Origin: Planctomycetia bacterium
Lineage (GTDB): Bacteria > Planctomycetota > Planctomycetia > Gemmatales > Gemmataceae
Length of the DNA stretch: 8,115 nt
Assembly: GCA_005773755.1 (NCBI GenBank)
Contig: SXHE01000024.1
Span: forward strand, 1 to 8,115
Reading direction: 5' to 3'
The notes below the pieces were generated by a model. That model was not told the origin of the DNA, did no database searches, and saw nothing but the letters and a program-made list of their open reading frames with translations. Positions 1 to 6,256 of the stretch are shown here, piece after piece; position 1 is the stretch's first letter, and every line of letters starts with the position of its first letter. Both the position numbers and the translations under genes were made by a program.

Positions 1-14
1 GGGGATAGTATTGA

Positions 15-58
15 GAGTAGTGCTCGCGAAGCCGCAAGCGGCAACATTGCAACTACTC
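15..58. other. composite stem-loop upstream of the Bfd-like gene
   Basis: An outer 7-bp stem (15-21 with 52-58, GAGTAGT/ACTACTC) encloses a perfect short inverted repeat, GCCGCAAGCGGC, at 31-42. No gene is seen in 1-77. The element could end transcription of a gene to the left, or sit in the 5' leader of the gene starting at 78. It lacks a T-run, so a classical intrinsic terminator is not supported. The inner core resembles the hairpin at 4641-4658. Confidence 0.35.
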
Positions 59-77
59 CTTATTCGAGCGCCGCGCG

Positions 78-416
78 ATGAACTCGGACGACAAGGTGTG
101 CTACTGCTTCCACGTGTCGCGGCGGAAGCTGGTGAACTGGGTGCGGCACAACGCGCCGAAGGTGCCGAGCCAGCTCGCGGCGTGCGGTGGCGCGGGCACC
201 GGGTGCGGCTGGTGCATCCCGTTCCTGAAGCTGATCTTCAAGCAGGGGCAAGGGGAGCGCGGGGGCGGCTGCGCGTCGTGCGTTTCGACCCCGGAAGACG
301 CGCTCGCGGAGCTGACGCCGGAAGAATACGCGGCGCTCCGCGCGGAGTATGTGAAGTCCGGGAAAGGCACCCCACCACCGGGGGCGGAGCAGATACCGGG
401 CGAACGGCCGGCGTGA
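78..416 (+). CDS. Bfd-like [2Fe-2S]-binding protein
   Basis: This is a 112-residue protein whose N-terminal half matches the Bfd/NifU-central type of [2Fe-2S] fold. Cys8-x-Cys10 and Cys43-x2-Cys46 lie 32 residues apart, the spacing typical of this family. Known members carry electrons, for example in iron release from bacterioferritin, or serve as cluster modules in larger enzymes. It is longer than a typical Bfd of about 64 residues. It has an additional Cys36, a second pair Cys65-x2-Cys68 after a Gly-rich stretch, and a charged, Pro-rich tail. The ATG at 78 is chosen because Cys8 follows closely. No clear Shine-Dalgarno sequence precedes it. No bacterioferritin or oxidoreductase gene is visible nearby, so the partner is unknown. 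The protein has no signal peptide and is probably cytoplasmic. The TGA stop lies in the loop of the hairpin at 405-424. The cluster-binding call is firm; the physiological role is open. Confidence 0.85.
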   Translation: MNSDDKVCYCFHVSRRKLVNWVRHNAPKVPSQLAACGGAGTGCGWCIPFLKLIFKQGQGERGGGCASCVSTPEDALAELTPEEYAALRAEYVKSGKGTPPPGAEQIPGERPA

Positions 417-468
417 GCCGGCCGGTACTTCGACTTCGCCATCACCGGCCGGCTCACACCGGCCGTTC
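402..468. terminator. nested inverted repeat between convergent genes, likely bidirectional terminator
   Basis: Arms 402-426 and 444-468 (25 bases each) are reverse complements with one mismatch (412 versus 458) and a 17-base loop. Each arm is itself a hairpin. In the left arm, CGGCCGGC (405-412) pairs with GCCGGCCG (417-424) around a GTGA loop. Read on the minus strand, the right arm gives the same GUGA loop, closed by a U-G wobble. The element fills the gap between the convergent genes ending at 416 and 472. That position suggests it stops or stabilises both transcripts. There is no T-run on either side, so it may act as an mRNA-stabilising or REP-like repeat instead. Confidence 0.7.
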
Positions 469-471
469 TCC

Positions 472-1542
472 TTACTTCGTTCCTTCCAGTTCGACCACGA
501 GCACCGCGGACACGTCGCCCGGCAGGTCGGTGCGGATGCGCAGTTGCTTCGTCACGGTGCCGGCCTGCTTCGGCTGGAACTTGATCGTGACCACTTGTAG
601 CGGCAGCGCCGCGGCGCTCGCGGGCAACTCGGCCGTCACCTCACCTTCCGCGCCGTCGACACCGATCACTTTGAACGGCTTCGCCGCGCGGACCAGCACG
701 CGCTGCGTCACCGCGTCGTCGCCCACCTTCGCTTCGAGCCGCACCTTGTTCGGCGTCAGTTCGAGCGGGGCGATCACGGTGCCGGTCACGCCGAGCTGGA
801 TCACCGGGTTGGTTGGGTCGTTGGTCTTCAGCGTGATCTGCTCCGAGATCGTGCCCGGTGCGACCCCGGCTTGCAGCGTCACATCGACCTGATATTCGGC
901 CCCGCCGCGGAGCGGCCCGCCGCGGCTCACCTCGGCCAACTTCACGTCGAACGGGTAGTTCCCCGGCACGACCTCGGTGATCTTCCAGTCGCGACTGCGG
1001 CCCGTGTACTTCACCTGCACGGCCTGGTGCGCCCGTGTGCCCTGCGGGACGGTACCGAAGCTGGCCGCACCGGGGTTGATGCTCACATCCGTGCGGCTGG
1101 TCGCGGACACGCGCAGCATCGCGGTCGAGACGAATTTCGGCCCGAAGGTGACGTAGAAGGTCTGGGCGTTGTTGCCGACGAACTTGGCTGTGTTCATCGT
1201 GACGGTGAACTCGGCCGTGTCGTTCGGCTGGAGCACCTTCGTCATGGGAACGTAGTCGAGGCACGAGCAGCTCTTCCGCACCTCGGTGATCTGCATTGGG
1301 GAGTCGTAGATGTTCGTGATGGTGAACTTGTGGACGCAGAGCGTGCCGTGGGGCACGTCGCCGAAGTTGTGGGTGATGACGGCGGGCGCGGCCTGCTCGC
1401 GGTTGTTCGCGATGTCGGCCAGGAACAACTTGTTCGCCCACGGGTTCGCGGGAGCGGCTGGTTGCGCCGGCTGCGCGAGCGCCCCGACCGTCAAACTCAG
1501 CGCCGCCGTCGCAACCGCCAGGATTCGCTGTGCCAGTCTCAT
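472..1542 (-). CDS. secreted DUF1573 domain protein
   Basis: This is a 356-residue exported protein. Residues 1-23 form a signal peptide: Arg at 2 and 6, a hydrophobic core, and a probable cut after Ala-Leu-Ala. A Pro/Ala-rich linker follows. Residues about 55-150 fit DUF1573, with the phrases HNFGDVPHG and KSCSCLDYV (Cys92-x-Cys94) characteristic of this domain, which is abundant in Planctomycetota and Bacteroidetes. The rest (about 150-356) has repeated beta-sandwich-like stretches, such as LKTNDPTNPVIQLGVTGTV near 238-256, suggesting two more Ig/ASH-like domains. The start is supported by GGAGG 8 bases upstream of the ATG. The molecular function of DUF1573 proteins is not established; a role in the cell envelope or in protein binding is inference. 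The gene is preceded by a 172-base gap, so it probably has its own promoter, although I see no convincing -35/-10 pair there. It converges on the Bfd-like gene. Confidence 0.88.
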   Translation of the reverse strand: MRLAQRILAVATAALSLTVGALAQPAQPAAPANPWANKLFLADIANNREQAAPAVITHNFGDVPHGTLCVHKFTITNIYDSPMQITEVRKSCSCLDYVPMTKVLQPNDTAEFTVTMNTAKFVGNNAQTFYVTFGPKFVSTAMLRVSATSRTDVSINPGAASFGTVPQGTRAHQAVQVKYTGRSRDWKITEVVPGNYPFDVKLAEVSRGGPLRGGAEYQVDVTLQAGVAPGTISEQITLKTNDPTNPVIQLGVTGTVIAPLELTPNKVRLEAKVGDDAVTQRVLVRAAKPFKVIGVDGAEGEVTAELPASAAALPLQVVTIKFQPKQAGTVTKQLRIRTDLPGDVSAVLVVELEGTK

Positions 1543-1686
1543 ACCGCTCGCCTCCGGTTCAACCTCGTGCCCATCGTATATCGGTGGGCAAGGGCCGGGG
1601 GCTGTGGCGAACGGGACGGTCGCGGGCCGATGGCGGTGCGGAAGTGCTGGGCATCCGCTGAGGTCGGCACGCGCGGCACAAGCGGA

Positions 1687-1722
1687 CGAAGTGGTAGAGC
1701 CGCGTTTCGGGGCATCACTTCG
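1687..1722 (-). terminator. weak stem-loop at the end of the surE-cupin unit
   Basis: CGAAGTG (1687-1693) and CACTTCG (1716-1722) form a 7-bp stem with a 22-base loop, overlapping the stop codon of the cupin-like gene. There is no T-run. The remaining gap to the DUF1573 gene (1543-1714) holds no gene that I can support. Confidence 0.22.
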
Positions 1723-2233
1723 CGGAGAGCAGCGCCCGGAACTTCGCGAGGTGCGTCGCGAGCGCGTCCGGCGGCATCTTGTCCTGGTCTTTGCCGGTCG
1801 TGGTCGGCGCGCGGGCGTGCGCCTTCGCGCGCCAGGGCGCGCCGTTCACCATCACCGTCCAGCACTCTTCCAGCGGCGTGACGGAGTGCCACGTGCGCGG
1901 TTCGACGATCTCGTACCGGCTGCCCGCGGCGAGGACGGTTTCCGTCACGGTGATCGGTTCGCGCGATTCGAGGTCGGGCGTGAACCCGACCCACATCCGG
2001 TACGAGCCTTCGAGGAGCGCGAACGCGCCCGGCCACGGGTGCGGGTGCGGGTACGCCTCGTGGGTGGTGCACGGGTCGAACCTGTGCAAGCTGACGCGAT
2101 GGCCGTCCGGCAGGTGCCGGAAGACGCGGTATGTGGTGGGCTTCCGCCGGTTGACAATGAGGGAGTCCCACGCGGCCGGGTCGCCGAGCATCGCGGGGAG
2201 CGACCGGAGCACGTCATCAAGAACAGAGAGCAT
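1715..2233 (-). CDS. cupin-fold protein of unknown substrate
   Basis: This is a 172-residue, probably cytoplasmic protein with features of a small single-domain cupin. His63 and His65 (in YPHPHPWPGAF) are followed by Glu75-Gly76. A second motif has Gly104 and His116 (PRTWHSV). His63, His65 and His116 are candidate metal ligands. Cupins range from dioxygenases and isomerases to sensors, and nothing here fixes the substrate. The ATG at 2233 is preferred because GAGGAG lies 7 bases upstream. The frame stays open to 2311, but that earlier start would overlap the end of surE and adds an Arg-rich stretch with no family-like features. The gene begins 56 bases after surE on the same strand, so co-transcription is likely. 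The C-terminus (about 134-172) is polar with an amphipathic helix at the very end. The gene is certain; the fold is likely; the function is unknown. Confidence 0.75.
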   Translation of the reverse strand: MLSVLDDVLRSLPAMLGDPAAWDSLIVNRRKPTTYRVFRHLPDGHRVSLHRFDPCTTHEAYPHPHPWPGAFALLEGSYRMWVGFTPDLESREPITVTETVLAAGSRYEIVEPRTWHSVTPLEECWTVMVNGAPWRAKAHARAPTTTGKDQDKMPPDALATHLAKFRALLSAK

Positions 2234-2289
2234 CGGGCGTCTCCTCACGGAACGTGTACGAGGAGATACCGCGGTGCGAGCGGATCTTT

Positions 2290-3060
2290 TCAGCCCAATT
2301 TCCACTCCCACGACTTCATCGGCTCCATCCGGGCGTGGTTGGTCAGGTCGAACTGGAGCGGGGTGACGGTGATGTAGCCCTCGGCGAGTGCGGTCACGTC
2401 GGTATCGGGATGCGGGTCGGGGCAGTCGAAGTCTGGGCCGGCCCAGAAGTAGGTGCGGCCGCGCGGGTTCACGCGCCGGTCGAACTTCTCCGTGTACGGC
2501 GACACGTTCTGCGGCAGCACCTTCACGCCCTTGATCGGGCCGCGCTCCAGCACGGGCAGGTTCACGTTAAACAGCGTCCCCTTCGCCGGGTTGTGCACCA
2601 GGATCTGCTCGATCACCTTGCGGGCGTAGTGCGCGCCCTTCGGGAAGTCGTAAATCTTCTTGTCGTATTCGAGCGAGACGGCAATGGCGGTGTGCCGGTA
2701 GAACGCGCCCTCGATGGCGGCAGCGACGGTGCCGCTGTACAGCACGTTGATGCCGGCGTTGCTGCCCGCGTTCATGCCGCTGATAATCACGTCCGGCGGT
2801 TCGGGCAGCAGTTCCAGCAGCGCGAGCTTCACGCAGTCGGCCGGGCGGCCCTCGACGGCCCAACCGATGAACGTCTTCGCGTCCTCCTCGAACACCTCGC
2901 TCACGAGGAGCGGGTTGAGCAACGTGACCGAATGGCCGGCGGCGCTCTGCTCGGTCGCGGGGGCGACGACCGTGACCTGTCCGAGTTGGAGCAACTCTTT
3001 GCGCATGGCCCGCAGGCCAGGGGCGTAGATGCCGTCGTCATTGGTGAGCAGAATCCGCAT
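2290..3060 (-). CDS. surE: 5'/3'-nucleotidase SurE
   Basis: This 256-residue protein is close to the usual SurE length of about 250. SurE is a metal-dependent cytoplasmic phosphatase that removes phosphate from nucleoside 5'- and 3'-monophosphates and, in some species, short polyphosphate. The N-terminus MRILLTNDDGIYAPGL is the family signature, with Asp8 and Asp9 as metal ligands. Ser39 (in EQSAAGHS) and Asn97 (in SGMNAGSNAG) complete the site known from SurE structures. GRPADCV at 71-77 and SGT at 109-111 are also typical. The start is supported by GAGGA 7 bases upstream of the ATG. In many bacteria surE is next to pcm or nlpD; neither is present here. It is instead followed by a cupin-like gene 56 bases downstream, which may share its mRNA. 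The promoter probably lies in 3061-3289, divergent from the membrane protein gene, but I see no strong minus-strand box there. Confidence 0.95.
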   Translation of the reverse strand: MRILLTNDDGIYAPGLRAMRKELLQLGQVTVVAPATEQSAAGHSVTLLNPLLVSEVFEEDAKTFIGWAVEGRPADCVKLALLELLPEPPDVIISGMNAGSNAGINVLYSGTVAAAIEGAFYRHTAIAVSLEYDKKIYDFPKGAHYARKVIEQILVHNPAKGTLFNVNLPVLERGPIKGVKVLPQNVSPYTEKFDRRVNPRGRTYFWAGPDFDCPDPHPDTDVTALAEGYITVTPLQFDLTNHARMEPMKSWEWKLG

Positions 3061-3193
3061 CGGCGCGTCCTCGTGGTGCAGTGCTATTCAACAGAAAGCG
3101 CGGTCGAGCGGCCCGAACTGTTCTGGCAGTAGTGCCCGTATCGGATGCGCGGGTTGTGCGGCGCGCGGGGCCTGGGGGCTATCGCACGGGCGC

Positions 3194-3222
3194 TTGACTG
3201 CGGCACGCGAGCCGCGTATCTA
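3194..3222 (+). promoter_or_regulatory. candidate sigma70-type promoter in the divergent region
   Basis: TTGACT (3194-3199) is 5/6 to the -35 consensus. A 17-base spacer leads to TATCTA (3217-3222), only 3/6 to the -10 consensus. Transcription would start near 3230, giving a leader of about 60 bases to the GTG at 3290. A short inverted repeat, GCGGC (3200-3204) and GCCGC (3211-3215), occupies the spacer and could be an operator. The rest of 3061-3289 holds no gene. Confidence 0.3.
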
Positions 3223-3289
3223 CATACCTGTTCGGCGCTGCCTGCCACAACGACTCGCAACCGGATTGCTTTCCCGCAGGGGCACGGCC

Positions 3290-4630
3290 GTGGAACCATC
3301 CGTTTTCCTCGATTTCCGCCTGCCGAACGCGGCGACGTGGTTCTATTTCTCGCTGATCCTCACCGTCGCGCTGTTCTTCCAGTTCACCCGGCTGCTGTCG
3401 ATCCGCAACCTCGACCTGCTGATGCTGTTCCTGCTCGTGCCGGGGTTCCTGCTGGTGCAGGAGGCCGCGGTACTGGAGAAGGCCGGGCACGGCGGTCGCG
3501 CCGCACGCGAGCGCGCGCTCGGCTACGGCTGGCTGCTGACCGGGTCCGCGCACTGGTTCGCACGGGCCGTGTTCGATCTGGTGCTGGTCAAGCGCCCCGC
3601 GGTCAGCGCGAACATGAACATTCACGGGCTGAGTTGGCTCGGCATCGCGCTGTTCGTGTGTTTGAACGCGGTGGCCGTGCGCCAGACCGACCAAGCCCCG
3701 CAGGAACTCGTCGGCAACCGGCCCGCGTCCATCGAGCAGATGCAGAACACGGCGACCGCGGTTGTCGAGCAAGCGCATAGCACCAACGGCGGGCAGGCCT
3801 CGACCGAGACCGTGCAGTTCTGGGCCGCGCGCGGGCTGGCGATGCTGTGCCACGCGGCCGTGCTCGCCGGGCTGGTGATGATCGGCTGGCGGCACTTCGG
3901 CGACCTCACCGCCGGGGTCGGGGCCGCGGCCCTGTACACGCTGCTGCCGTACACCGCGTACAACATCGGCCAGTACCACCACGTCCTGCCCACGGCGTTC
4001 CTGGTGTGGGCGGTGTTCTGCTACCGGCGGCCGACGCTCGCGGGTTGGCTGCTCGGCCTCGCGGCGGGCACGTCGGTGGTCCCGGCGCTGCTGTTCCCGC
4101 TCTGGTTCGGGTTCTTCAGCCGGCGCGGGGCCAGTCGCTTCGGGCTGGCGTTCCTCACCGCGACCGTTGCCAGCGTCGGGATCACGGCGCTGGTGCTGTG
4201 GATCGGCCCCAGCGGGCTGAACCTCGTGACAGCTCTGCATCTGACCGAGTGGAAGCCGTGGACGGTGCCGACCGGCGAGAGCATCTGGACCGGGACGCAC
4301 TGGGCGTACCGCTTGCCCGTGTTCGTGTTGTTCGTCGGGTTCGTCGCCGCCGTGACGTTCTGGCCCGCGCCGAAGAACCTCTCGCACCTGCTGGCGCAAT
4401 CGGCCGCGGTGCTCATCGGAATCCAGTTCTGGCACGCGGACCGCGGCGGGCAATACGTACTCTGGTACCTGCCGCTGCTACTGCTGCTGGTGTTCCGCCC
4501 GAACCTGTCGACCGCCGAGCCGCCGGCCGTGGTGCCGGGGAGCGTGCTGGCGCGTTGGGCCGGTGCCGCGTGGCGGCGCGTGCGCCGCAACGAGCCGCAA
4601 TCGCCCGGCTCGAAGCCGCTGGCGGTGTGA
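3290..4630 (+). CDS. multi-pass membrane protein, possible GT-C type glycosyltransferase
   Basis: This is a 446-residue integral membrane protein with about 10-12 hydrophobic segments, near residues 16-36, 40-60, 78-98, 113-130, 178-199, 206-226, 230-246, 249-272, 284-305, 341-359, 367-381 and 387-402. A polar loop at about 131-177 and a basic C-terminal tail (420-446) flank the core. The layout, and phrases such as YTLLPYTAYNIGQYHHVLP followed by alternating short loops and helices, recall polyprenyl-phosphate-sugar dependent GT-C enzymes (GT39/GT87 style). I do not see a definite Asp-rich first loop, so catalytic activity is not established. The GTG at 3290 is chosen because AGGGG lies 7 bases upstream and the hydrophobic core begins soon after. 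The frame is open upstream to 3029, but that part would run through the divergent promoter region and the start of surE. It is probably a single-gene unit, followed by a hairpin at 4641. Confidence 0.72.
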   Translation: MEPSVFLDFRLPNAATWFYFSLILTVALFFQFTRLLSIRNLDLLMLFLLVPGFLLVQEAAVLEKAGHGGRAARERALGYGWLLTGSAHWFARAVFDLVLVKRPAVSANMNIHGLSWLGIALFVCLNAVAVRQTDQAPQELVGNRPASIEQMQNTATAVVEQAHSTNGGQASTETVQFWAARGLAMLCHAAVLAGLVMIGWRHFGDLTAGVGAAALYTLLPYTAYNIGQYHHVLPTAFLVWAVFCYRRPTLAGWLLGLAAGTSVVPALLFPLWFGFFSRRGASRFGLAFLTATVASVGITALVLWIGPSGLNLVTALHLTEWKPWTVPTGESIWTGTHWAYRLPVFVLFVGFVAAVTFWPAPKNLSHLLAQSAAVLIGIQFWHADRGGQYVLWYLPLLLLLVFRPNLSTAEPPAVVPGSVLARWAGAAWRRVRRNEPQSPGSKPLAV

Positions 4631-4640
4631 AGCAACTTGC

Positions 4641-4658
4641 TAAGCCGCGAGCGGCTTA
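4641..4658 (+). terminator. hairpin after the membrane protein gene
   Basis: TAAGCCGC-GA-GCGGCTTA is a perfect inverted repeat (8 bp with a 2-base centre, or 7 bp with a CGAG loop) lying 10 bases after the stop codon at 4630. The following bases are pyrimidine-rich (AACCCCTCTTCTC) rather than a T-run. It is a plausible terminator. Its core matches the small palindrome at 31-42, so it may be a dispersed repeat. Confidence 0.5.
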
Positions 4659-4719
4659 AACCCCTCTTCTCGCCACGCCCCGTTCGTGCTACCGTGCGCG
4701 CGCCCACGGAGGGTTGCGC

Positions 4720-5304
4720 ATGGGTTCGCGCTGGAAGGTCGTACTCGCCACCACGGTGCTGGCGCTGGTGGTAGCTGCCCCGATGGTGTACTCGTCGCAC
4801 AACCGCGCCCACATGCGCAACCTGCGCGTGGTCGAAGAGGGCGTGCTGTACCGCAGCGGGCAACTCACCCCGGCCGGGTTGGAGCGCGTCGTTCACGAGT
4901 ACGGCATCAAGACAATCGTGACGCTGCGCGGCGCGCGCAAGAGCGGCACGGAGCACCCCGATGCGTGGGAGAAGGAGTTCTGCGCGGCCCGCGGCCTGAA
5001 CTTCGACCGGCGCGAGCCACAGGTGTGGGGCGAGGACGAAAAGGGCGAGATTCCCGCCTCTCAGAACGTCGCGAAGTTCATCGAGATCATGGACGATCCG
5101 AAGAACCACCCGGTCCTCGTCCACTGCTTCGCCGGCATCCACCGCACCGGAACGATGTGCGCGATCTACCGCATGGAGTACCAGGGCTGGACCGCCGAGC
5201 GCGCGATCGAGGAAATGCAACTGAACGGCTTCGCTCCCAAAGACATGCACCAGCACATCGGCGCGTACCTTCGCGGCTACGAGCGCCGGAAGGTACGCAA
5301 ATAA
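4720..5304 (+). CDS. membrane-anchored dual-specificity / tyrosine phosphatase
   Basis: This is a 194-residue Cys-dependent phosphatase. The active-site loop is HCFAGIHRTG at 135-144, with nucleophile Cys136 and phosphate-binding Arg142, matching the HCxxGxxRT signature of the PTP/DSP superfamily. Asp106 in the upstream stretch WGEDEKGEIP is a candidate general acid. RVVEEGVLYRSGQL (36-49) is the typical opening of the atypical DSP (Siw14-like) group, whose members act on phosphotyrosine, phosphoserine/threonine or inositol phosphates. Residues 7-24 are a hydrophobic segment after Arg4 and Lys6, so the enzyme is probably exported or anchored with its catalytic domain outside the cytoplasm. 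The ATG at 4720 has GGAGGG 6 bases upstream; an in-frame TTG at 4714 overlaps that site's spacing and is less likely. No strong promoter is visible in the 89-base gap before it. The natural substrate is unknown. Confidence 0.88.
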   Translation: MGSRWKVVLATTVLALVVAAPMVYSSHNRAHMRNLRVVEEGVLYRSGQLTPAGLERVVHEYGIKTIVTLRGARKSGTEHPDAWEKEFCAARGLNFDRREPQVWGEDEKGEIPASQNVAKFIEIMDDPKNHPVLVHCFAGIHRTGTMCAIYRMEYQGWTAERAIEEMQLNGFAPKDMHQHIGAYLRGYERRKVRK

Positions 5305-5313
5305 TCGCCGACG

Positions 5314-6174
5314 TCACCCGCAGCGCCCGCCGGTGCCGGCGAGCTGCTCCTTGATGAACTTGATGCCCTTCGTGTACACGTCTTCGGGCGAGGGGAACAG
5401 GTCGCGCCACACCTTCGTTGCGGCGGCGAGGTCGGGCAGCGCGCGGCCGAACGCCTCGATCACCATCCACCCGTCGTACTTCACCTCGGCCAGCGTGCCG
5501 AACGCCGCGTCCCAATCGACCTGCCCGGTGCCGGGCGTGCCACGGTCGTTCTCGCTGATGTGAACGTGGGCCAGCACCGGGGTCAGCGTCCGCACGGTCG
5601 CGGCCTGGCTCTTCTCCTCGATGTGCGCGTGGAACGTGTCGTACATGGTCCGCAGATTCGGGTGATCGACCATCTTCACCAACTCGACGGCCTGCGCCGC
5701 GGTGGTGAGCAGGTAGCACTCGAACCGGTTCAGGTACTCGACGGCCATCATCAAGTTCGCGGACTTCGCGAGTTCGGCCGCGCCGCGGAGCACGTCGGCG
5801 GAGCGCTTCTTCTCGTCGCCGGTCGGCCCCGCGCCGGAGAACTCGCCGATGGCCGAGTGGTACGGCCCGACGACCGTTTCCGAGCCGAGCGTGTGGTTGA
5901 TCTCGACGACGGTCTTGAGCCAGTCCGCGGCCTTCTGGCGGGTCGCGGCGCTGTCGCTGATCGCGTTGGTGTCCTTCGTCAGAATGGTGACGGTGGTACA
6001 CTTCAGGCCGAGCTTGTCCAGTTCGGCGCGGACCGGTTTGTAGTCGGCCGCGGTGCCGCCGAACACGGGGATCTCGACCCCGTCGAACCCGGCGGCCTTG
6101 AGCTTGGCCATGAGCGGGAAGTGCTCGGCCGTCACGCCGCCGGTCCAGAGCAACAGGTTCATGCCGATCTTCAT
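5314..6174 (-). CDS. sugar isomerase/epimerase, D-tagatose/D-psicose 3-epimerase-like
   Basis: This is a 286-residue AP-endonuclease-2-family TIM barrel. Four metal ligands are visible: Glu146 (AVEYLNRFE), Asp179 (YDTFHAHIEE), His205 (HVHISENDRG) and Glu240 (MVIEAFG). From memory, the Pseudomonas cichorii D-tagatose 3-epimerase ligands are Glu152, Asp185, His211 and Glu246, so all four align with one constant shift of six. The substrate-contacting His and Arg also fit (His182, Arg211). Known enzymes of this group epimerise ketohexoses at C3 using Mn or Co. The exact sugar cannot be told, and many planctomycete relatives act on unknown sugars. GGAG lies 7 bases before the ATG. There is no signal peptide, so it is cytoplasmic. 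It appears to be a single-gene unit and ends 9 bases from the convergent phosphatase gene. An older family label would be hydroxypyruvate isomerase-like. Confidence 0.88.
   Translation of the reverse strand: MKIGMNLLLWTGGVTAEHFPLMAKLKAAGFDGVEIPVFGGTAADYKPVRAELDKLGLKCTTVTILTKDTNAISDSAATRQKAADWLKTVVEINHTLGSETVVGPYHSAIGEFSGAGPTGDEKKRSADVLRGAAELAKSANLMMAVEYLNRFECYLLTTAAQAVELVKMVDHPNLRTMYDTFHAHIEEKSQAATVRTLTPVLAHVHISENDRGTPGTGQVDWDAAFGTLAEVKYDGWMVIEAFGRALPDLAAATKVWRDLFPSPEDVYTKGIKFIKEQLAGTGGRCG
5328..5341. terminator. short perfect hairpin at the convergent gene ends
   Basis: CGCCGG-TG-CCGGCG is a perfect inverted repeat just inside the 3' end of the epimerase gene and 23 bases after the phosphatase stop. 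The gap between the two genes is only 9 bases, so a terminator for the phosphatase must lie inside its neighbour. There is no T-run, and the repeat could be chance in GC-rich coding DNA. Confidence 0.25.
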
Positions 6175-6227
6175 GGTGCGTCTCCGAGCGCGCGGCGTCA
6201 GCCCGCCGGTGTGAAGCGAATGGCGGC

Positions 6228-6256
6228 ATTGTCGCGCAACAGGGCGCGTGCGGCAA
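6228..6256 (-). promoter_or_regulatory. candidate promoter for the epimerase gene
   Basis: On the minus strand, TTGCCG (6251-6256, 4/6 to the -35 consensus) is separated by 17 bases from GACAAT (6228-6233, 4/6 to the -10 consensus). The start would fall near 6221, giving a leader of about 47 bases before the ATG at 6174. The match is modest, but the spacing is ideal. Confidence 0.3.

Noticed and set aside
402..468. Reading the inverted repeat as insertion-sequence ends or a CRISPR unit
   Set aside because: There is no transposase or flanking target duplication, only 17 bases separate the arms, and there is no periodic repeat array.
11..892. Plus-strand open frame spanning the Bfd-like gene and part of the DUF1573 gene
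   Set aside because: It crosses the terminator-like repeat and lies in other frames relative to two well-supported genes.
2234..2311. Longer start for the cupin-like gene at 2311
   Set aside because: It would overlap the end of surE, adds an Arg-rich stretch unlike the family, and lacks the strong GAGGAG site that precedes 2233.
3029..3289. N-terminal extension of the membrane protein
   Set aside because: It would overlap the start of surE and the divergent control region. The GTG at 3290 has a ribosome binding site and directly precedes the hydrophobic core.
3179..4453. Long minus-strand open frame opposite the membrane protein
   Set aside because: Composition is dominated by Arg, Gln and Pro with no domain pattern, while the plus strand encodes a coherent set of membrane helices.
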